From Myxococcota bacterium (lineage in GTDB: Bacteria; Myxococcota_A; UBA9042; DTJE01), in contig JAGOKF010000032.1 in the NCBI GenBank assembly GCA_017994695.1, forward strand, positions 1-39,964: a stretch of DNA of 39,964 nt. The letters are read 5' to 3'. This document shows positions 7,705 to 17,406 of this stretch, in pieces. Position numbers and translations under genes: made by a program. Below the pieces are notes generated by a model. The model had not been told where the DNA came from, ran no database searches, and saw nothing but the letters and a program-made list of their open reading frames with translations. How positions within the stretch are numbered: the stretch's first letter is position 1; every line of letters starts with the position of its first letter.

Positions 7705-7887
7705 AACCCGTGGGCCTCTCCGGTCGGAATTCCCGCAAACCCCGGAAGGACTCCGTGGCGGGAACCGGGGGAAGGGACGGACGGGGGACCGGGACTCCCG
7801 TCCGGGAAGGAATCGGGCTGGGCAACCCGCATGGGCAATGGTATGGATCGCCGGTTCCTACCGGATTCGACAGGACGGGAGGTTCGA
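7705..7887. other. Divergent intergenic region (EamA gene / GH31 gene)
   Basis: This stretch separates two divergent genes and must hold both promoters, but I see no hexamer pair close to consensus on either strand. A small perfect hairpin CCGGT-TCCT-ACCGG lies at about 7851-7864 in the likely GH31 leader. GGGAGG at 7878-7882 is the ribosome site for the ATG at 7888. Confidence 0.4.
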
Positions 7888-10584
7888 ATGAGACGCCTGG
7901 CGTGCATCGCGTTGGCCTGGATGATGGCATGCGGCGGAGGGGGTGGAGGAAGCCCGGACGTCCTCCCGGACCAGGGGACCGATCCGGGAGCGCCGGGCGA
8001 CGTCGTCGCGGACTCCCCCGCCGAGGTCGGACCGGGCGATCTCCCCGACGGGCGGGACCTGGTGCCGCAGGATCTTCCGGCCGAAGGGGGAACGGACCCC
8101 GCCGGCGAGGAGATCGAGGAGGACCCGGGGCCCGAGGAGGCCACCCTGGGAACCGACACCCAACTGGTGGTGTCCCGGGACGAACGGACCCTGTCCCTCT
8201 GGGTCGGGGGCAAGCGGGTGCTCCTGGTTCCCCCCGACGGCCTCCGCCTGGGGTTGGTGGACGAACTGGACGAGAACGTGTCCTACGACCCGTGGCCCCT
8301 GGTGGCCCAGGAACCGGCCTACACGCCCCCAGACGGCCTCCGGTGGGAGACGGTCACCCGGGTCCGGATCGCCGAAGCCGGCGAGGACCGGATCCTCCTG
8401 GCCCTCACCTTCGGCACGGACATCCGGGCGACGCTCGAGATCCTCTCCTCCGATCCCGGCCGGTTCCGGCTGGTCTGGACCCCCGCCAGCGACCGGGTCG
8501 CCTTCGTCAGCATCCGGCCCCAGGTGCGCCCCGAGGAGGCCTTCTACGGCCTCGGGGCCTGGCTGGACCAGGCGGAGCACCGGGGGACCCTGCGGGCCAT
8601 GCAACTGGAGGCCGACGACCTGCTGGAAGGGCGCTACAACGAGGCCCACGTCGGCATCCCGTTCCTGATCGGCACCGAGGGATGGGGCCTCTTCGTCGCC
8701 TCCCGCCATCCCGGGGTCTTCGACGTGGCCCGGTCCCAAGAGGACCGGGTGGACGCCGTGTTCGGGACGGCCTTCGACACCTCCCGGGGGGTCGAGTTCC
8801 ACCTCTTCGCCGAAGCCCATCCCCGGGACATCACGAGGCACTACTACGAGGTCACGGGCCATGCCCTGCTGCCCGCGCGGTGGGGCCTGGGTCCCGTGAT
8901 CTGGCGGGACGAGATCGACGGCCAGCAGGCGGTGCTGGAGGACCTGGAGACGATCCGGGACCTGGACCTCCCCACGACGGCGTACTGGATCGACCGGCCC
9001 TATGCCAACGGAGTGAACTCCTTCGACTTCCACCGGGACCACTACCCCGATCCCCAGGCCATGATCGACCGGGCCCACGCCCTGGGCTTCCGGATGGCCC
9101 TCTGGCACACCCCCTACGTCAGCGAGGACCGGGAGTCCTCCCCCGAGACCATCGCCCTGGCCCGGGAGGCCCGGAACCAGGGCTACTTCCCGCCGGTGAC
9201 GGGCCTGCGCCTGAACCACTGGAGCGACCCCATCGACCTCTCCAATCCCGAGGCCTACACCTGGTGGCAGGGACTGATCCGACGCTACACGGACATGGGC
9301 ATCGAGGGGTTCAAACTGGATTACGGGGAGGACATCGTCCCGGGCCTCCTGGGGATCCGGAGCGTCTGGCGCTTCGCCGACGGCACGGACGAGCGGACGA
9401 TGCACAGCCGCTGGAGGCTCCTCTACCACCGGGTCTATGCCGAGACCCTGCCCCCCGACGGCGGGTTCCTGCTGTGCCGCGCCGGTTCCTGGGGCGACCA
9501 GGTGAACGTCAGCGTGATCTGGCCCGGGGACCTGGACGCGAACTTCGCCCGCCACCGGGATCCCATTCCCGGGGACCCGAAGGGCTACGCCTACGTCGGG
9601 GGGCTCCCGGCATCGGTCGTCTACGGCCTGTCCCTCGGGCCGTCGGGCTTCCCCTTCTTCGGAGCGGACACCGGGGGGTACCGCCACTCGCCGCCCGACC
9701 GGGAAACGTTCATGCGCTGGTACCAGCAGACGGCCCTGTCGTCGGTCATGCAGGTCGGAACCTCGTCGAACGACGTCGCCTGGGAGTTCACGCTGCCGGA
9801 CGGGTCCCCGGACGTGGAACTGTTGGACAACTACCGGGAGTTCGCCCGGCTGCACCTGCGGCTGTTCCCCTACGAGTGGACCCTGGCGAAGGACATCGCC
9901 CGGACCGGATACCCGATCGAGCGTCCCCTGGGACTGGAGTACCCCGCCATGGGCCGCCATCCGTCGGACACCTACCTCTTCGGGCCCAGCCTGCTGGTCG
10001 CCCCGGTGTTGACCCAGGGCCAGCGCCAGCGAACCGTGCTGCTGCCCCCGGGGCGCTGGCGGCACTGGTTCACCGGCGACGTCTTCGACGGCGGGAGCCG
10101 AGGCGGCGCCGAGATCACCGTGGCCGCCGACCTGACCGAACTGCCCCTGTTCCAGCGGGAAGGGAGCGTGATCCCGATGCTCCGCCCGACGATCGATGCC
10201 ATCGCACCGACCCTGGAGCCCGAACGGGTGGACTCCCTGGCCACCGACGCGGGCCTGCTCCACGTCCGCGTGTTCCCGGGACCGGCGGAGGACTTCCCGA
10301 TGTACGACGGGACCGTCCTGAGCCAGTCCTTCCTGTCCCCGAGCCTGGTGATTGGCATGGTGGCCGGCACCGAGTACCGCAAGGGCGCGATCTTCGAGGT
10401 GGTCGGCGTCGGGAACGAGCGGCCCCTGCTGGTCCGGTTCGACGGCGGACCCGGGGTCGAGGCGTCCAGCCTGGAGGACCTGGAGTCCCTGGAAGGTCCC
10501 GGGTGGTTCTTCGAGGAGGGGGTCCTCCGGGTCCGGGTTCCGGCGGCCGGGGACCGGGTCCAGGTGCTGTTCCCCTCCGAGTGA
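7888..10584 (+). CDS. Glycoside hydrolase family 31 lipoprotein (alpha-glucosidase/alpha-xylosidase type)
   Basis: An 898-residue exported lipoprotein expected to hydrolyse alpha-linked glycosides outside the inner membrane. The signal peptide ends in WMMAC (Cys15), followed by an acidic Pro/Gly linker to about residue 85. A beta-sandwich N-domain precedes the catalytic barrel. The nucleophile is predicted as Asp478 in GFKLDYGED, close to the KTDFGE motif of YicI-type xylosidases. The acid/base is predicted as Asp548 in IWPGDLDANF. YWIDRPYANG and ALWHTPY are also family-like. C-terminal beta domains follow (about 700-898). The ATG at 7888 has GGGAGG six bases upstream, and choosing it gives a clean signal peptide. 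The SMUG1-like gene follows after 47 bases. Confidence 0.92.
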   Translation: MRRLACIALAWMMACGGGGGGSPDVLPDQGTDPGAPGDVVADSPAEVGPGDLPDGRDLVPQDLPAEGGTDPAGEEIEEDPGPEEATLGTDTQLVVSRDERTLSLWVGGKRVLLVPPDGLRLGLVDELDENVSYDPWPLVAQEPAYTPPDGLRWETVTRVRIAEAGEDRILLALTFGTDIRATLEILSSDPGRFRLVWTPASDRVAFVSIRPQVRPEEAFYGLGAWLDQAEHRGTLRAMQLEADDLLEGRYNEAHVGIPFLIGTEGWGLFVASRHPGVFDVARSQEDRVDAVFGTAFDTSRGVEFHLFAEAHPRDITRHYYEVTGHALLPARWGLGPVIWRDEIDGQQAVLEDLETIRDLDLPTTAYWIDRPYANGVNSFDFHRDHYPDPQAMIDRAHALGFRMALWHTPYVSEDRESSPETIALAREARNQGYFPPVTGLRLNHWSDPIDLSNPEAYTWWQGLIRRYTDMGIEGFKLDYGEDIVPGLLGIRSVWRFADGTDERTMHSRWRLLYHRVYAETLPPDGGFLLCRAGSWGDQVNVSVIWPGDLDANFARHRDPIPGDPKGYAYVGGLPASVVYGLSLGPSGFPFFGADTGGYRHSPPDRETFMRWYQQTALSSVMQVGTSSNDVAWEFTLPDGSPDVELLDNYREFARLHLRLFPYEWTLAKDIARTGYPIERPLGLEYPAMGRHPSDTYLFGPSLLVAPVLTQGQRQRTVLLPPGRWRHWFTGDVFDGGSRGGAEITVAADLTELPLFQREGSVIPMLRPTIDAIAPTLEPERVDSLATDAGLLHVRVFPGPAEDFPMYDGTVLSQSFLSPSLVIGMVAGTEYRKGAIFEVVGVGNERPLLVRFDGGPGVEASSLEDLESLEGPGWFFEEGVLRVRVPAAGDRVQVLFPSE

Positions 10585-10631
10585 CCGATCGGCCGGGCTC
10601 CGGGGGGACGGCGCGGCAGAGGGAGGCGTCC

Positions 10632-11354
10632 GTGGACCCGGTGGAACGCATTCTCGAGGCCTCGGATCGACTGAAGCGGCAGGTGGCGACCCTCGCCTTC
10701 GGCCCGCCCACGGCCCTGGTGCTGAATCCCCTGGAATACGCGTGGCCCATGTGGGAGGCCTACTGCCGCCGCTATGCACGGCCAGGGGTCGAGGCGGTCC
10801 TGCTGGGGATGAATCCCGGGCCCTTCGGCATGGCCCAGACGGGAGTCCCCTTCGGGGCGGTCCCGGTGGTGACCGGCTGGCTGGGGATCCGGGAACCCAT
10901 CCATCCTCCTCCGGTGCAGCACCCGAAGAGGCCCGTCGAGGGACTGGCCTGCCGCCGGGTCGAGGTGAGCGGCCAGCGCCTGTGGGGGTGGGCGATGCGC
11001 CGCCACGGGACCCCCGACCGGTTCTTTGACCGGTTCTTCGTCGCGAACTACTGCCCCCTGGTCTTCCTGGAATCCTCGGGGCGGAACCGGACCCCCGACG
11101 CCCTGCCGACCGGGGAGCGGGCGGCCCTGTTCGACGCCTGCGACCTCGCCCTCCGGGACATCGTGCGGGCCCTGGGCGCACCGCGGGTCGTGGGCATCGG
11201 GGCCTTCGCCGAGGGAAGGGCCCGGGAGGCTCTCCGGGGAACCGGGGTCCAGGTGGGACGGGCCCTCCATCCGAGCCCCGCCAGTCCCCGGGCCAACCGG
11301 GGCTGGGAGGAGGCCTTCGAGGCCGACCTCCGGGTCCTGGGCCTGGACCCCTGA
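10632..11354 (+). CDS. SMUG1-type uracil-DNA glycosylase
   Basis: A 240-residue cytoplasmic base-excision repair enzyme that removes uracil and some oxidised pyrimidines from DNA. Motif 1 is GMNPGPFGMAQTGVPFG (residues 59-75), identical in form to animal SMUG1, with the catalytic Asn61. Motif 2 is HPSPASPRAN, with His213. The GTG start at 10632 was chosen for its AGGGAGG ribosome site and because homology begins soon after; the frame is open far upstream, inside the GH31 gene. It is probably co-transcribed with GH31, but no functional link is evident. Confidence 0.93.
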   Translation: MDPVERILEASDRLKRQVATLAFGPPTALVLNPLEYAWPMWEAYCRRYARPGVEAVLLGMNPGPFGMAQTGVPFGAVPVVTGWLGIREPIHPPPVQHPKRPVEGLACRRVEVSGQRLWGWAMRRHGTPDRFFDRFFVANYCPLVFLESSGRNRTPDALPTGERAALFDACDLALRDIVRALGAPRVVGIGAFAEGRAREALRGTGVQVGRALHPSPASPRANRGWEEAFEADLRVLGLDP

Positions 11355-11382
11355 ACTTCCCGTTTCCCCAGGCGGCATTGCC

Positions 11383-11404
11383 CCTGGAGGGCTTTGCCTC
11401 CAGG
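11383..11404 (+). terminator. Hairpin after the GH31-SMUG1 unit
   Basis: CCTGGAGG (11383-11390) and CCTCCAGG (11397-11404) form a perfect 8-bp stem with a six-base loop, 29 bases after the SMUG1 stop codon. The following CCCTTCCTT is pyrimidine-rich but not a true T-run. It is the best terminator candidate in the window. Confidence 0.5.
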
Positions 11405-11422
11405 CCCTTCCTTCGATAGACT
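11394..11422 (+). promoter_or_regulatory. Possible promoter of the giant Cys-rich lipoprotein
   Basis: TTGCCT (11394-11399) and TAGACT (11417-11422) each match consensus at four of six, with an ideal 17-base spacer. Transcription would start near 11429, 44 bases before the ATG. The -35 box overlaps the right arm of the upstream terminator hairpin. Confidence 0.35.
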
Positions 11423-11472
11423 CGTCGGGTGGCACTTGGGCGGAAGGGCTTCCCTGTCCAGGAGGTGAGCGG

Positions 11473-14400
11473 ATGAGTCGGCACCCTGCGCCATGTCTCG
11501 TATTGGTGGCGATGCTGTTCCTCGGCGTCGTGTCCTGTTCCTCCTCCCAGGGAGGCGGCGACTTGACGGATCCGGGGACCGTCGATCCGGGGATCGATGC
11601 GGCCCTCCCGGACCTCCTGCCCGAAGTGCCCCTGGACGTGGATGCGGGGACCGAGGGGATCCGGGATCCCGGCCAGGACACCGCCGTGGCGATCCCGTGC
11701 TCCAACCCGAAGAACTGCGAGGCGCTGCTGGAGGAGGGCGCCCGGCCATGCCAGGAGCCGTTCTGCGGGTCCGACGGGTTCTGCCGGTGGGCGCCCCTGC
11801 CCAACGGGACGGCCTGCGACGACGGGGACCCCTGCACGCTCTCGGACCAGTGCCGCCGGGGATCCTGCATCGGTCGCCCGGCGGACTGTGACGACGGCAA
11901 TGCCTGCACCGCGGATCGCTGCGGTCCCGACGGGGCCTGCGTCCACGACCCGGTCGATGGCTCCTGCGACGACGGCAATGCCTGCACCGCCGACGACCGC
12001 TGCGTGGACGGCCGGTGCCAGGGTGGGGGCAACGAGTGCCCCTGCATCGGGGACGGGGACTGTCCGGACGACGGCGATCGCTGCAACGGGGTGCTGCGGT
12101 GCGTCCAGCAGGTCTGCGTCCTCGACCCCGACTCGATCGTTCGCTGCGACCCCTCGGACTCCCCCTGCTCGGAGAGCCGCTGCCAGCCCGAAACCGGCCG
12201 GTGCGAATCGGAGCCGGTCCGGGAAGGGGCGCCCTGCGATGACGGGAACGCATGTTCCTTCGGGGATCGCTGCCAGCAGGGGGTTTGCGGCGGGACCACG
12301 ACGGTCTCCTGCGACGACGGAAACCCCTGCACCGACGATTCCTGCGATGCCCGCCGGGGCTGCGTCCATGCCTTCAACGAGGCCCCCTGCGACGACGGCA
12401 ACGCCTGCACGGAGGCGGACATCTGCCGCCAGGGAGCCTGCATGGGCCGACTGACGCCCCGCTGCGGCTGCCGGGTGGACGAGGACTGCGCGGTCCTCGA
12501 GGACGGCAACCGCTGCAACGGGACGCTCACGTGCCAGGAGGGCTTCTGCCGGGTGGATCCCCTGACGGTGATCGTCTGCGACACCACGGGACTGGGGCCC
12601 TGCCGCACCGCGATCTGCGATCCCGGATCCGGGGCCTGCGTCCTGGGGAACCTGGCCGACGATCGCCCGTGCGACGACGGCGATGCCTGCACGCCCAACA
12701 GCCTGTGCCGGGATGGGAACTGCGTCGGGGTCGGGGATCGCATCGTCTGCGACGATGGAAATGACTGCACCACCGAACGGTGCGAGTCCGCGGTCGGGTG
12801 CGTCTTCGAACCCAGGTCCGGGGCCTGCGAGGACGGAAACCTGTGCACCGAGAACGACTTCTGCCAGGACGGGCGCTGCCGTGCCGGCACGGACAGGGTC
12901 TGCTTCGACGGCAACGCTTGCACCGACGACCTCTGCGAACCCCTGCTGGGCTGCGTGTTCCCGTACAACGAGGCTCCTTGCGACGACGGGGACTCCTGCA
13001 CGCTGGGCGACCAGTGCCTGCAGGGAAGGTGCCGGCCCGGTCCCCGGGATCCCTGCGACGACGGGAATCCCTGCACGACGGATTCCTGCAATGCGGACCA
13101 GGGCGGGTGCGTCCACGTGGCGAACTCGGACCCCTGCGACGACGGGGACTGGTGCACGGTGGGAGACGTCTGCGTCCAGCAGGTCTGCCGGCCGGGAACC
13201 CCCAGGGACTGCTCGGACGGCAATCCCTGCACCGAGGACGTCTGCGACCCCGAGGCGCGGGAGTGCGCCTGGCCGGCCGACGACACGGCCGCCTGTGACG
13301 ACGGGAAGGCCTGCACCGACGACTTCTGCATGGGCGGCCAGTGTGTCGGGGTGCTGAACTGCGACGACGGGAATCCCTGCACCCGGGACTTCTGCGATCC
13401 GGAAACGGGCGACTGTCGGACGGAGGCCATCGAGGCCCCCTGCGACGACGGGGACCCCTGCACGGTGGAGGACGCCTGCACCGGCGATGCCCTCTGCCGG
13501 GGATTCGCCAAGGACTGCGAGGACGGGAATCCCTGCACCGTGGATTCCTGCGAACCCGAAACGGGCAGGTGCTTGAACGAGGATGTCCCGGTCGATGACG
13601 GCGACCCGTGCACGATCGACTCCTGCGACGCCGCCACCGGGGAGATCACCCACGTGCCCGTGGAATGCTCCAACCACGACGCCTGCGACGGCATCGAGAC
13701 CTGCAACCCGATGACGGGCCAGTGCGTTCCCGGGATCCCCGTCCGGTGTGACGACGGCGATCTCTGCAACGGCCTGGAGGCCTGCAACCCCTCCTCGGGG
13801 AGATGCGAACCGGGAATCCCGCTGGACTGCGAGGATCACAACCTCTGCACGCTGGACCAGTGCCTCCCGGCCTCGGGCTGCAAGAACACCCCGCTGGTCG
13901 GGACCACCTGCAACGATCGGGACCCGTGCACCGTGGACGACCGCTGCCTGGCGGACGGGGAATGCGGGGGGCGGCCCGTCGAGTGTTCCGACGGCGATGC
14001 CTGCAACGGGATCGAGACCTGCGACCCCCTGTCGGGATCCTGCGTGACCGGGGTGCCGATCCAGTGCGACGACCTGGACGTGTGCAACGGGATCGAGACC
14101 TGCGACCCCGCGACCGGGAAGTGTGTCCCGGGGCCGGCCCTTCCCTGCGACGACCAGAACCCGTGCACGGACGATTTCTGCGACCGCGTCACCGGCTGCT
14201 ACCACCAGGACAACACGGATCCCTGCGAGGACGGGCTGGCCTGCACCGTCGGGGATCAGTGCGGGGGCGGCATCTGCCTGTCGGGGGGCCAGAGGAACTG
14301 CGACGACGGGATCGCCTGCACCGACGACGATTGCATCGAGCCCGGAGGATGCGTCCACCTGCCGAATGACGGGGCCTGCGAGGAAGGCAATCCCTGCACC

Positions 14401-17346
14401 GAGAACTTCTGCGACGTCGCCGCCGGGGGCTGTCGCTACCGGGACCGGAACGGGCAGCCCTGCGACGACGGCAACGCCTGCACGGTCAACGACCAGTGCC
14501 TGTTCACGCTGTGCCTGGGAATGGGCCTGACCTGCAGCGACGGCATCGCCTGCACGGAGGACTACTGCGACCCGGCGACGGGATGCCGCAACGATCCGGT
14601 CCACGAGCGGTGCGAGGACCGGAATCCCTGCACCGACAACCTCTGCGATCCGGACCAGGGAGGGTGCGTCTTCCCGGACAACGAGGACCCCTGCGACGAC
14701 GGCAATCCCTGCACCCTGGGGGACCGGTGTGGGCTCGGGGAATGCATCGGCGGGACCAGGGACCCCTGCGACGACCACGTGGGCTGCACCGAGGACTTCT
14801 GCCAGGACTTCTTCGGGTGCCGGCACGTCCCGGTGGACGACCTCTGCGACAACGGGAACGTGTGCACGATGGATTCGTGCGACGAAACCCTGGGATGCCG
14901 ATACGAACTCCTGACGGGAGGTCCCTGCGACGACGGGGATCCCTGCACGCGGAGAGACCTGTGCGAACAGGGACGCTGCATGGGATCGGACCCGGATCCC
15001 TGCGACGACGGCGTGGACTGCACCCTCGATTCCTGCATCGCCCGATCCGGCTGCCAGCATGTGCCCTCGAACGACCGGTGCGACGACGGGGCCTCGTGCA
15101 CCTTCGACGTCTGCACCAACGAGGGCTGCCAGTGGATGCCGAGGGACTCTTTGTGCGAAGACGGGAACGCCTGCACCCAGGACTTCTGTGTCGGTGCCGG
15201 GGAGCCGGGCACCGGATGCCTCCACGTCGCCCTGGACGGACTGCCCTGCTCGGACGACGACTTCTGCACCGAGGAGGACCGCTGCGTCGAAGGGCGCTGC
15301 ACCGGATTCCCGGTTTCGTGCGACGACGGCCTGGCGTGCTCCGAGGACTCCTGCGATCCCCTCTCCGGGTGCCTGAACATCCGGAATGATGCCCTGTGCG
15401 ACGACGGGATCCCCTGCACCCGCGACCGGTGCACGACCGACGGCTGCTTGTCGGAACCGGACGACTCCCTCTGCAACGACGGCATCTCCTGCACGGACGA
15501 CTTCTGCATTCCGTCCCTGGGCGGGTGCGTCGTCGTGCCGGTGGACTTCCGCTGCGACGACGGGACGTCCTGCACGGATGACCGGTGCGACCCCGAAGCG
15601 GGGTGTATCTGGACGTCTTGGGACAACCTCTGCGACGACGGGGTTCCCTGCACGACGGACCAGTGCGTTCCGGGAGTCGGCTGCCGGAACACGCCGGACA
15701 TTGCGATGTGCGACGACGGGATCGGCTGCACGCTGGACTACTGTGACGTCTCCATCCGGGATTGCGCCCACGTTCCCCAGGACGGCGTCTGCGACGACGG
15801 GCTGATCTGCACCACCGACACGTGCGATCCCTCCCAGGGGAGTCCCGGCACCGGCTGCCGGAACGAGGCGAACCCGTCCATCTGCGACGACGGCAATCCC
15901 TGCACCGAGGATCTCTGCGGCCAGGGAGGTCCGGCTCCCCTGGGATGTTCCTACGGGAACAAGAACGACGTCCCCTGCGACGACTCGGACCTCTGCACGC
16001 TGGGAGACGCCTGCTTCGGCGGGCGGTGCATTCCCGGAACCGTGGACTGCGGCAGGCCCGAGTGCGGGAACCACTCCTGTGATGACGAGGACGTCTGCAC
16101 GATCTCCTCGAGATGCCTGTACCAGGGGGATGGACAGGGCATCTGCACCTTCGGCGTCTCGGCGTGCGACCGCCCCGACTGTGCCGGGTACGCCTGCGAC
16201 GACGGGGACCCCTGCACGATCGCCGAGGCCTGCGAGGCCGACGGCACCTGCCTGGGTCACGGGCGGGCCTGCTGGAACCCCGAGTGCGCCGCTCACCCGG
16301 ACTGCCCCGAGGCGGACTGCTTCGACGGGGTGGACGAGAACCTGGACGGCCGGACCGACTGCTGGGATCCCTCGTGCCGCTACAAGGCCGGCTGCCTGGT
16401 GTCGGTGGACTGGTGCCGCCTCCAGTGGCCGCTTCAGATCACCACCGTGGAGGGGGCTCCGACGACGGTCTATGGCCGGGTGTACGTGCAGGGGATCACC
16501 ACGGTGAGCGGAGGCATCGACCCCTATCCGACCCTGGTGGCGGAGGTGGGATACGGGCCCTGGGGATCGGACCCCAGGGATGGCGGCTGGTCGTGGTTCC
16601 AGGCCAGGGGCAACCACGACTACGGACCCGACAGCCCCTCCTACGAGGCCTCGAACGACGAGTACCTGGCGAATCTTCCCGGTTCCCCGCCGCCCGGGTC
16701 GGACTACGCCTTCCGGTTCAGCGGGGACAACGGGAGCATCTTCCTCTACTGCGATCGGGACGCCCGGGGCGACGGCCGGGGCGACGGCAGCGCCGACGGA
16801 TACGATCCCCAGGACGCCGGGAAGATGATGTCCTACCCGAACCTGTACTTCAGCGAGTACGTGGAAGGATCCAGCAACAACAAGGCCCTGGAGATCCACA
16901 ACGCCGGGAGCGTCGCCGTGCTCCTGTCGGACATCATGATCCGGATCTACTTCAACGGTGCCGTCACTCCCGGGGCCTCCATCACCCTCGGTTCCTCCGG
17001 CTCCCTGGCCCCGGGCGGGGTCTTCGTGCTCTGCAACTCCTCGGCAGGGGCAGGGCTCCTGTCTCTGTGCAACGGGGTGTCCGGGAGCCTGACCTTCAAC
17101 GGGGACGACGCCGTGGAACTGCTGGGCCCGGGGCAGGTCGTCCTGGACGTCATCGGGCAGATCGGGTTCCGGCCCAGCGTCGAGTGGGGAAGCGGACTGG
17201 TGTCCACGGCGGACAACACGATCCGGAGGAAGTGCACGATCCACCAGGGAGACCGGAACGGCGGGGACGTCTTCGACCCGGCCCTCGAATGGGAGGGCTT
17301 TTCGGTGGACACCTTCAACGGACTCGGGAGCCGGGGATGCCTTTGA
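11473..17346 (+). CDS. Giant Cys-rich repeat lipoprotein with C-terminal lamin-tail domain
   Basis: A 1957-residue exported protein. AGGAGGTGA (11460-11468) five bases before the ATG is a full anti-Shine-Dalgarno match and points to strong translation. The signal peptide ends in GVVSC (Cys22). After an acidic linker, residues about 114-1600 hold roughly 50 units of the type C-D-D-G-[ND]-x-C-T-x-x-x-C, on the order of 200 cysteines, which implies oxidative folding outside the cytoplasm. A DGVDENLDGRTDCWD motif follows. Residues about 1645-1785 form a domain common in myxobacterial surface proteins but of unknown role. Residues about 1788-1957 look like a lamin-tail domain (FSEYVEGSSNNKALEI), with the TIRRKC...GDRNGGD ending seen beside some extracellular nucleases. 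A long rigid stalk carrying a binding domain is my inference. Confidence 0.92.
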   Translation: MSRHPAPCLVLVAMLFLGVVSCSSSQGGGDLTDPGTVDPGIDAALPDLLPEVPLDVDAGTEGIRDPGQDTAVAIPCSNPKNCEALLEEGARPCQEPFCGSDGFCRWAPLPNGTACDDGDPCTLSDQCRRGSCIGRPADCDDGNACTADRCGPDGACVHDPVDGSCDDGNACTADDRCVDGRCQGGGNECPCIGDGDCPDDGDRCNGVLRCVQQVCVLDPDSIVRCDPSDSPCSESRCQPETGRCESEPVREGAPCDDGNACSFGDRCQQGVCGGTTTVSCDDGNPCTDDSCDARRGCVHAFNEAPCDDGNACTEADICRQGACMGRLTPRCGCRVDEDCAVLEDGNRCNGTLTCQEGFCRVDPLTVIVCDTTGLGPCRTAICDPGSGACVLGNLADDRPCDDGDACTPNSLCRDGNCVGVGDRIVCDDGNDCTTERCESAVGCVFEPRSGACEDGNLCTENDFCQDGRCRAGTDRVCFDGNACTDDLCEPLLGCVFPYNEAPCDDGDSCTLGDQCLQGRCRPGPRDPCDDGNPCTTDSCNADQGGCVHVANSDPCDDGDWCTVGDVCVQQVCRPGTPRDCSDGNPCTEDVCDPEARECAWPADDTAACDDGKACTDDFCMGGQCVGVLNCDDGNPCTRDFCDPETGDCRTEAIEAPCDDGDPCTVEDACTGDALCRGFAKDCEDGNPCTVDSCEPETGRCLNEDVPVDDGDPCTIDSCDAATGEITHVPVECSNHDACDGIETCNPMTGQCVPGIPVRCDDGDLCNGLEACNPSSGRCEPGIPLDCEDHNLCTLDQCLPASGCKNTPLVGTTCNDRDPCTVDDRCLADGECGGRPVECSDGDACNGIETCDPLSGSCVTGVPIQCDDLDVCNGIETCDPATGKCVPGPALPCDDQNPCTDDFCDRVTGCYHQDNTDPCEDGLACTVGDQCGGGICLSGGQRNCDDGIACTDDDCIEPGGCVHLPNDGACEEGNPCTENFCDVAAGGCRYRDRNGQPCDDGNACTVNDQCLFTLCLGMGLTCSDGIACTEDYCDPATGCRNDPVHERCEDRNPCTDNLCDPDQGGCVFPDNEDPCDDGNPCTLGDRCGLGECIGGTRDPCDDHVGCTEDFCQDFFGCRHVPVDDLCDNGNVCTMDSCDETLGCRYELLTGGPCDDGDPCTRRDLCEQGRCMGSDPDPCDDGVDCTLDSCIARSGCQHVPSNDRCDDGASCTFDVCTNEGCQWMPRDSLCEDGNACTQDFCVGAGEPGTGCLHVALDGLPCSDDDFCTEEDRCVEGRCTGFPVSCDDGLACSEDSCDPLSGCLNIRNDALCDDGIPCTRDRCTTDGCLSEPDDSLCNDGISCTDDFCIPSLGGCVVVPVDFRCDDGTSCTDDRCDPEAGCIWTSWDNLCDDGVPCTTDQCVPGVGCRNTPDIAMCDDGIGCTLDYCDVSIRDCAHVPQDGVCDDGLICTTDTCDPSQGSPGTGCRNEANPSICDDGNPCTEDLCGQGGPAPLGCSYGNKNDVPCDDSDLCTLGDACFGGRCIPGTVDCGRPECGNHSCDDEDVCTISSRCLYQGDGQGICTFGVSACDRPDCAGYACDDGDPCTIAEACEADGTCLGHGRACWNPECAAHPDCPEADCFDGVDENLDGRTDCWDPSCRYKAGCLVSVDWCRLQWPLQITTVEGAPTTVYGRVYVQGITTVSGGIDPYPTLVAEVGYGPWGSDPRDGGWSWFQARGNHDYGPDSPSYEASNDEYLANLPGSPPPGSDYAFRFSGDNGSIFLYCDRDARGDGRGDGSADGYDPQDAGKMMSYPNLYFSEYVEGSSNNKALEIHNAGSVAVLLSDIMIRIYFNGAVTPGASITLGSSGSLAPGGVFVLCNSSAGAGLLSLCNGVSGSLTFNGDDAVELLGPGQVVLDVIGQIGFRPSVEWGSGLVSTADNTIRRKCTIHQGDRNGGDVFDPALEWEGFSVDTFNGLGSRGCL
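11812..16260 (+). repeat. Tandem Cys-rich coding repeats, about 50 units
   Basis: The array encodes about 50 degenerate units of some 25-35 residues built on C-D-D-G-N-P-C-T-x-D-x-C, often followed by G-C and a short variable linker. A few units depart from the pattern (C-N-G-I-E-T-C at 13690-14100, and two C-N-G-x-L-x-C units). At DNA level the core recurs as TGCGACGACGGCAAC-like strings, but third positions vary, so the array is old or selected rather than freshly amplified. Confidence 0.9.
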
Positions 17347-17406
17347 GGCAACCCCGCAGGGAGGGTCCCGGGTTCCGTCTCCCGGCGGTATCGGCTCCTC
17401 CGTCGG

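Noticed and set aside
11812-16260. Cys-rich repeats as a metallothionein-like metal store
   Set aside because: The units are Asp- and Gly-rich with regular spacing and follow a lipoprotein signal, which fits disulfide-bonded extracellular modules better than cytoplasmic metal clusters.
7858-17244. Minus-strand open frame of more than 3000 codons opposite the GH31, SMUG1 and giant Cys-rich genes
   Set aside because: It spans three plus-strand genes with clear domains and start sites. Stop codons are rare in antisense frames of GC-rich repeats such as TGCGACGACGGC, and the product is low-complexity Val/Ala/Gly/Arg.
17347-17406. Terminator between the giant lipoprotein and the GH3 gene
   Set aside because: Only short stems of about five pairs can be drawn and there is no T-run; nothing stands out from background.
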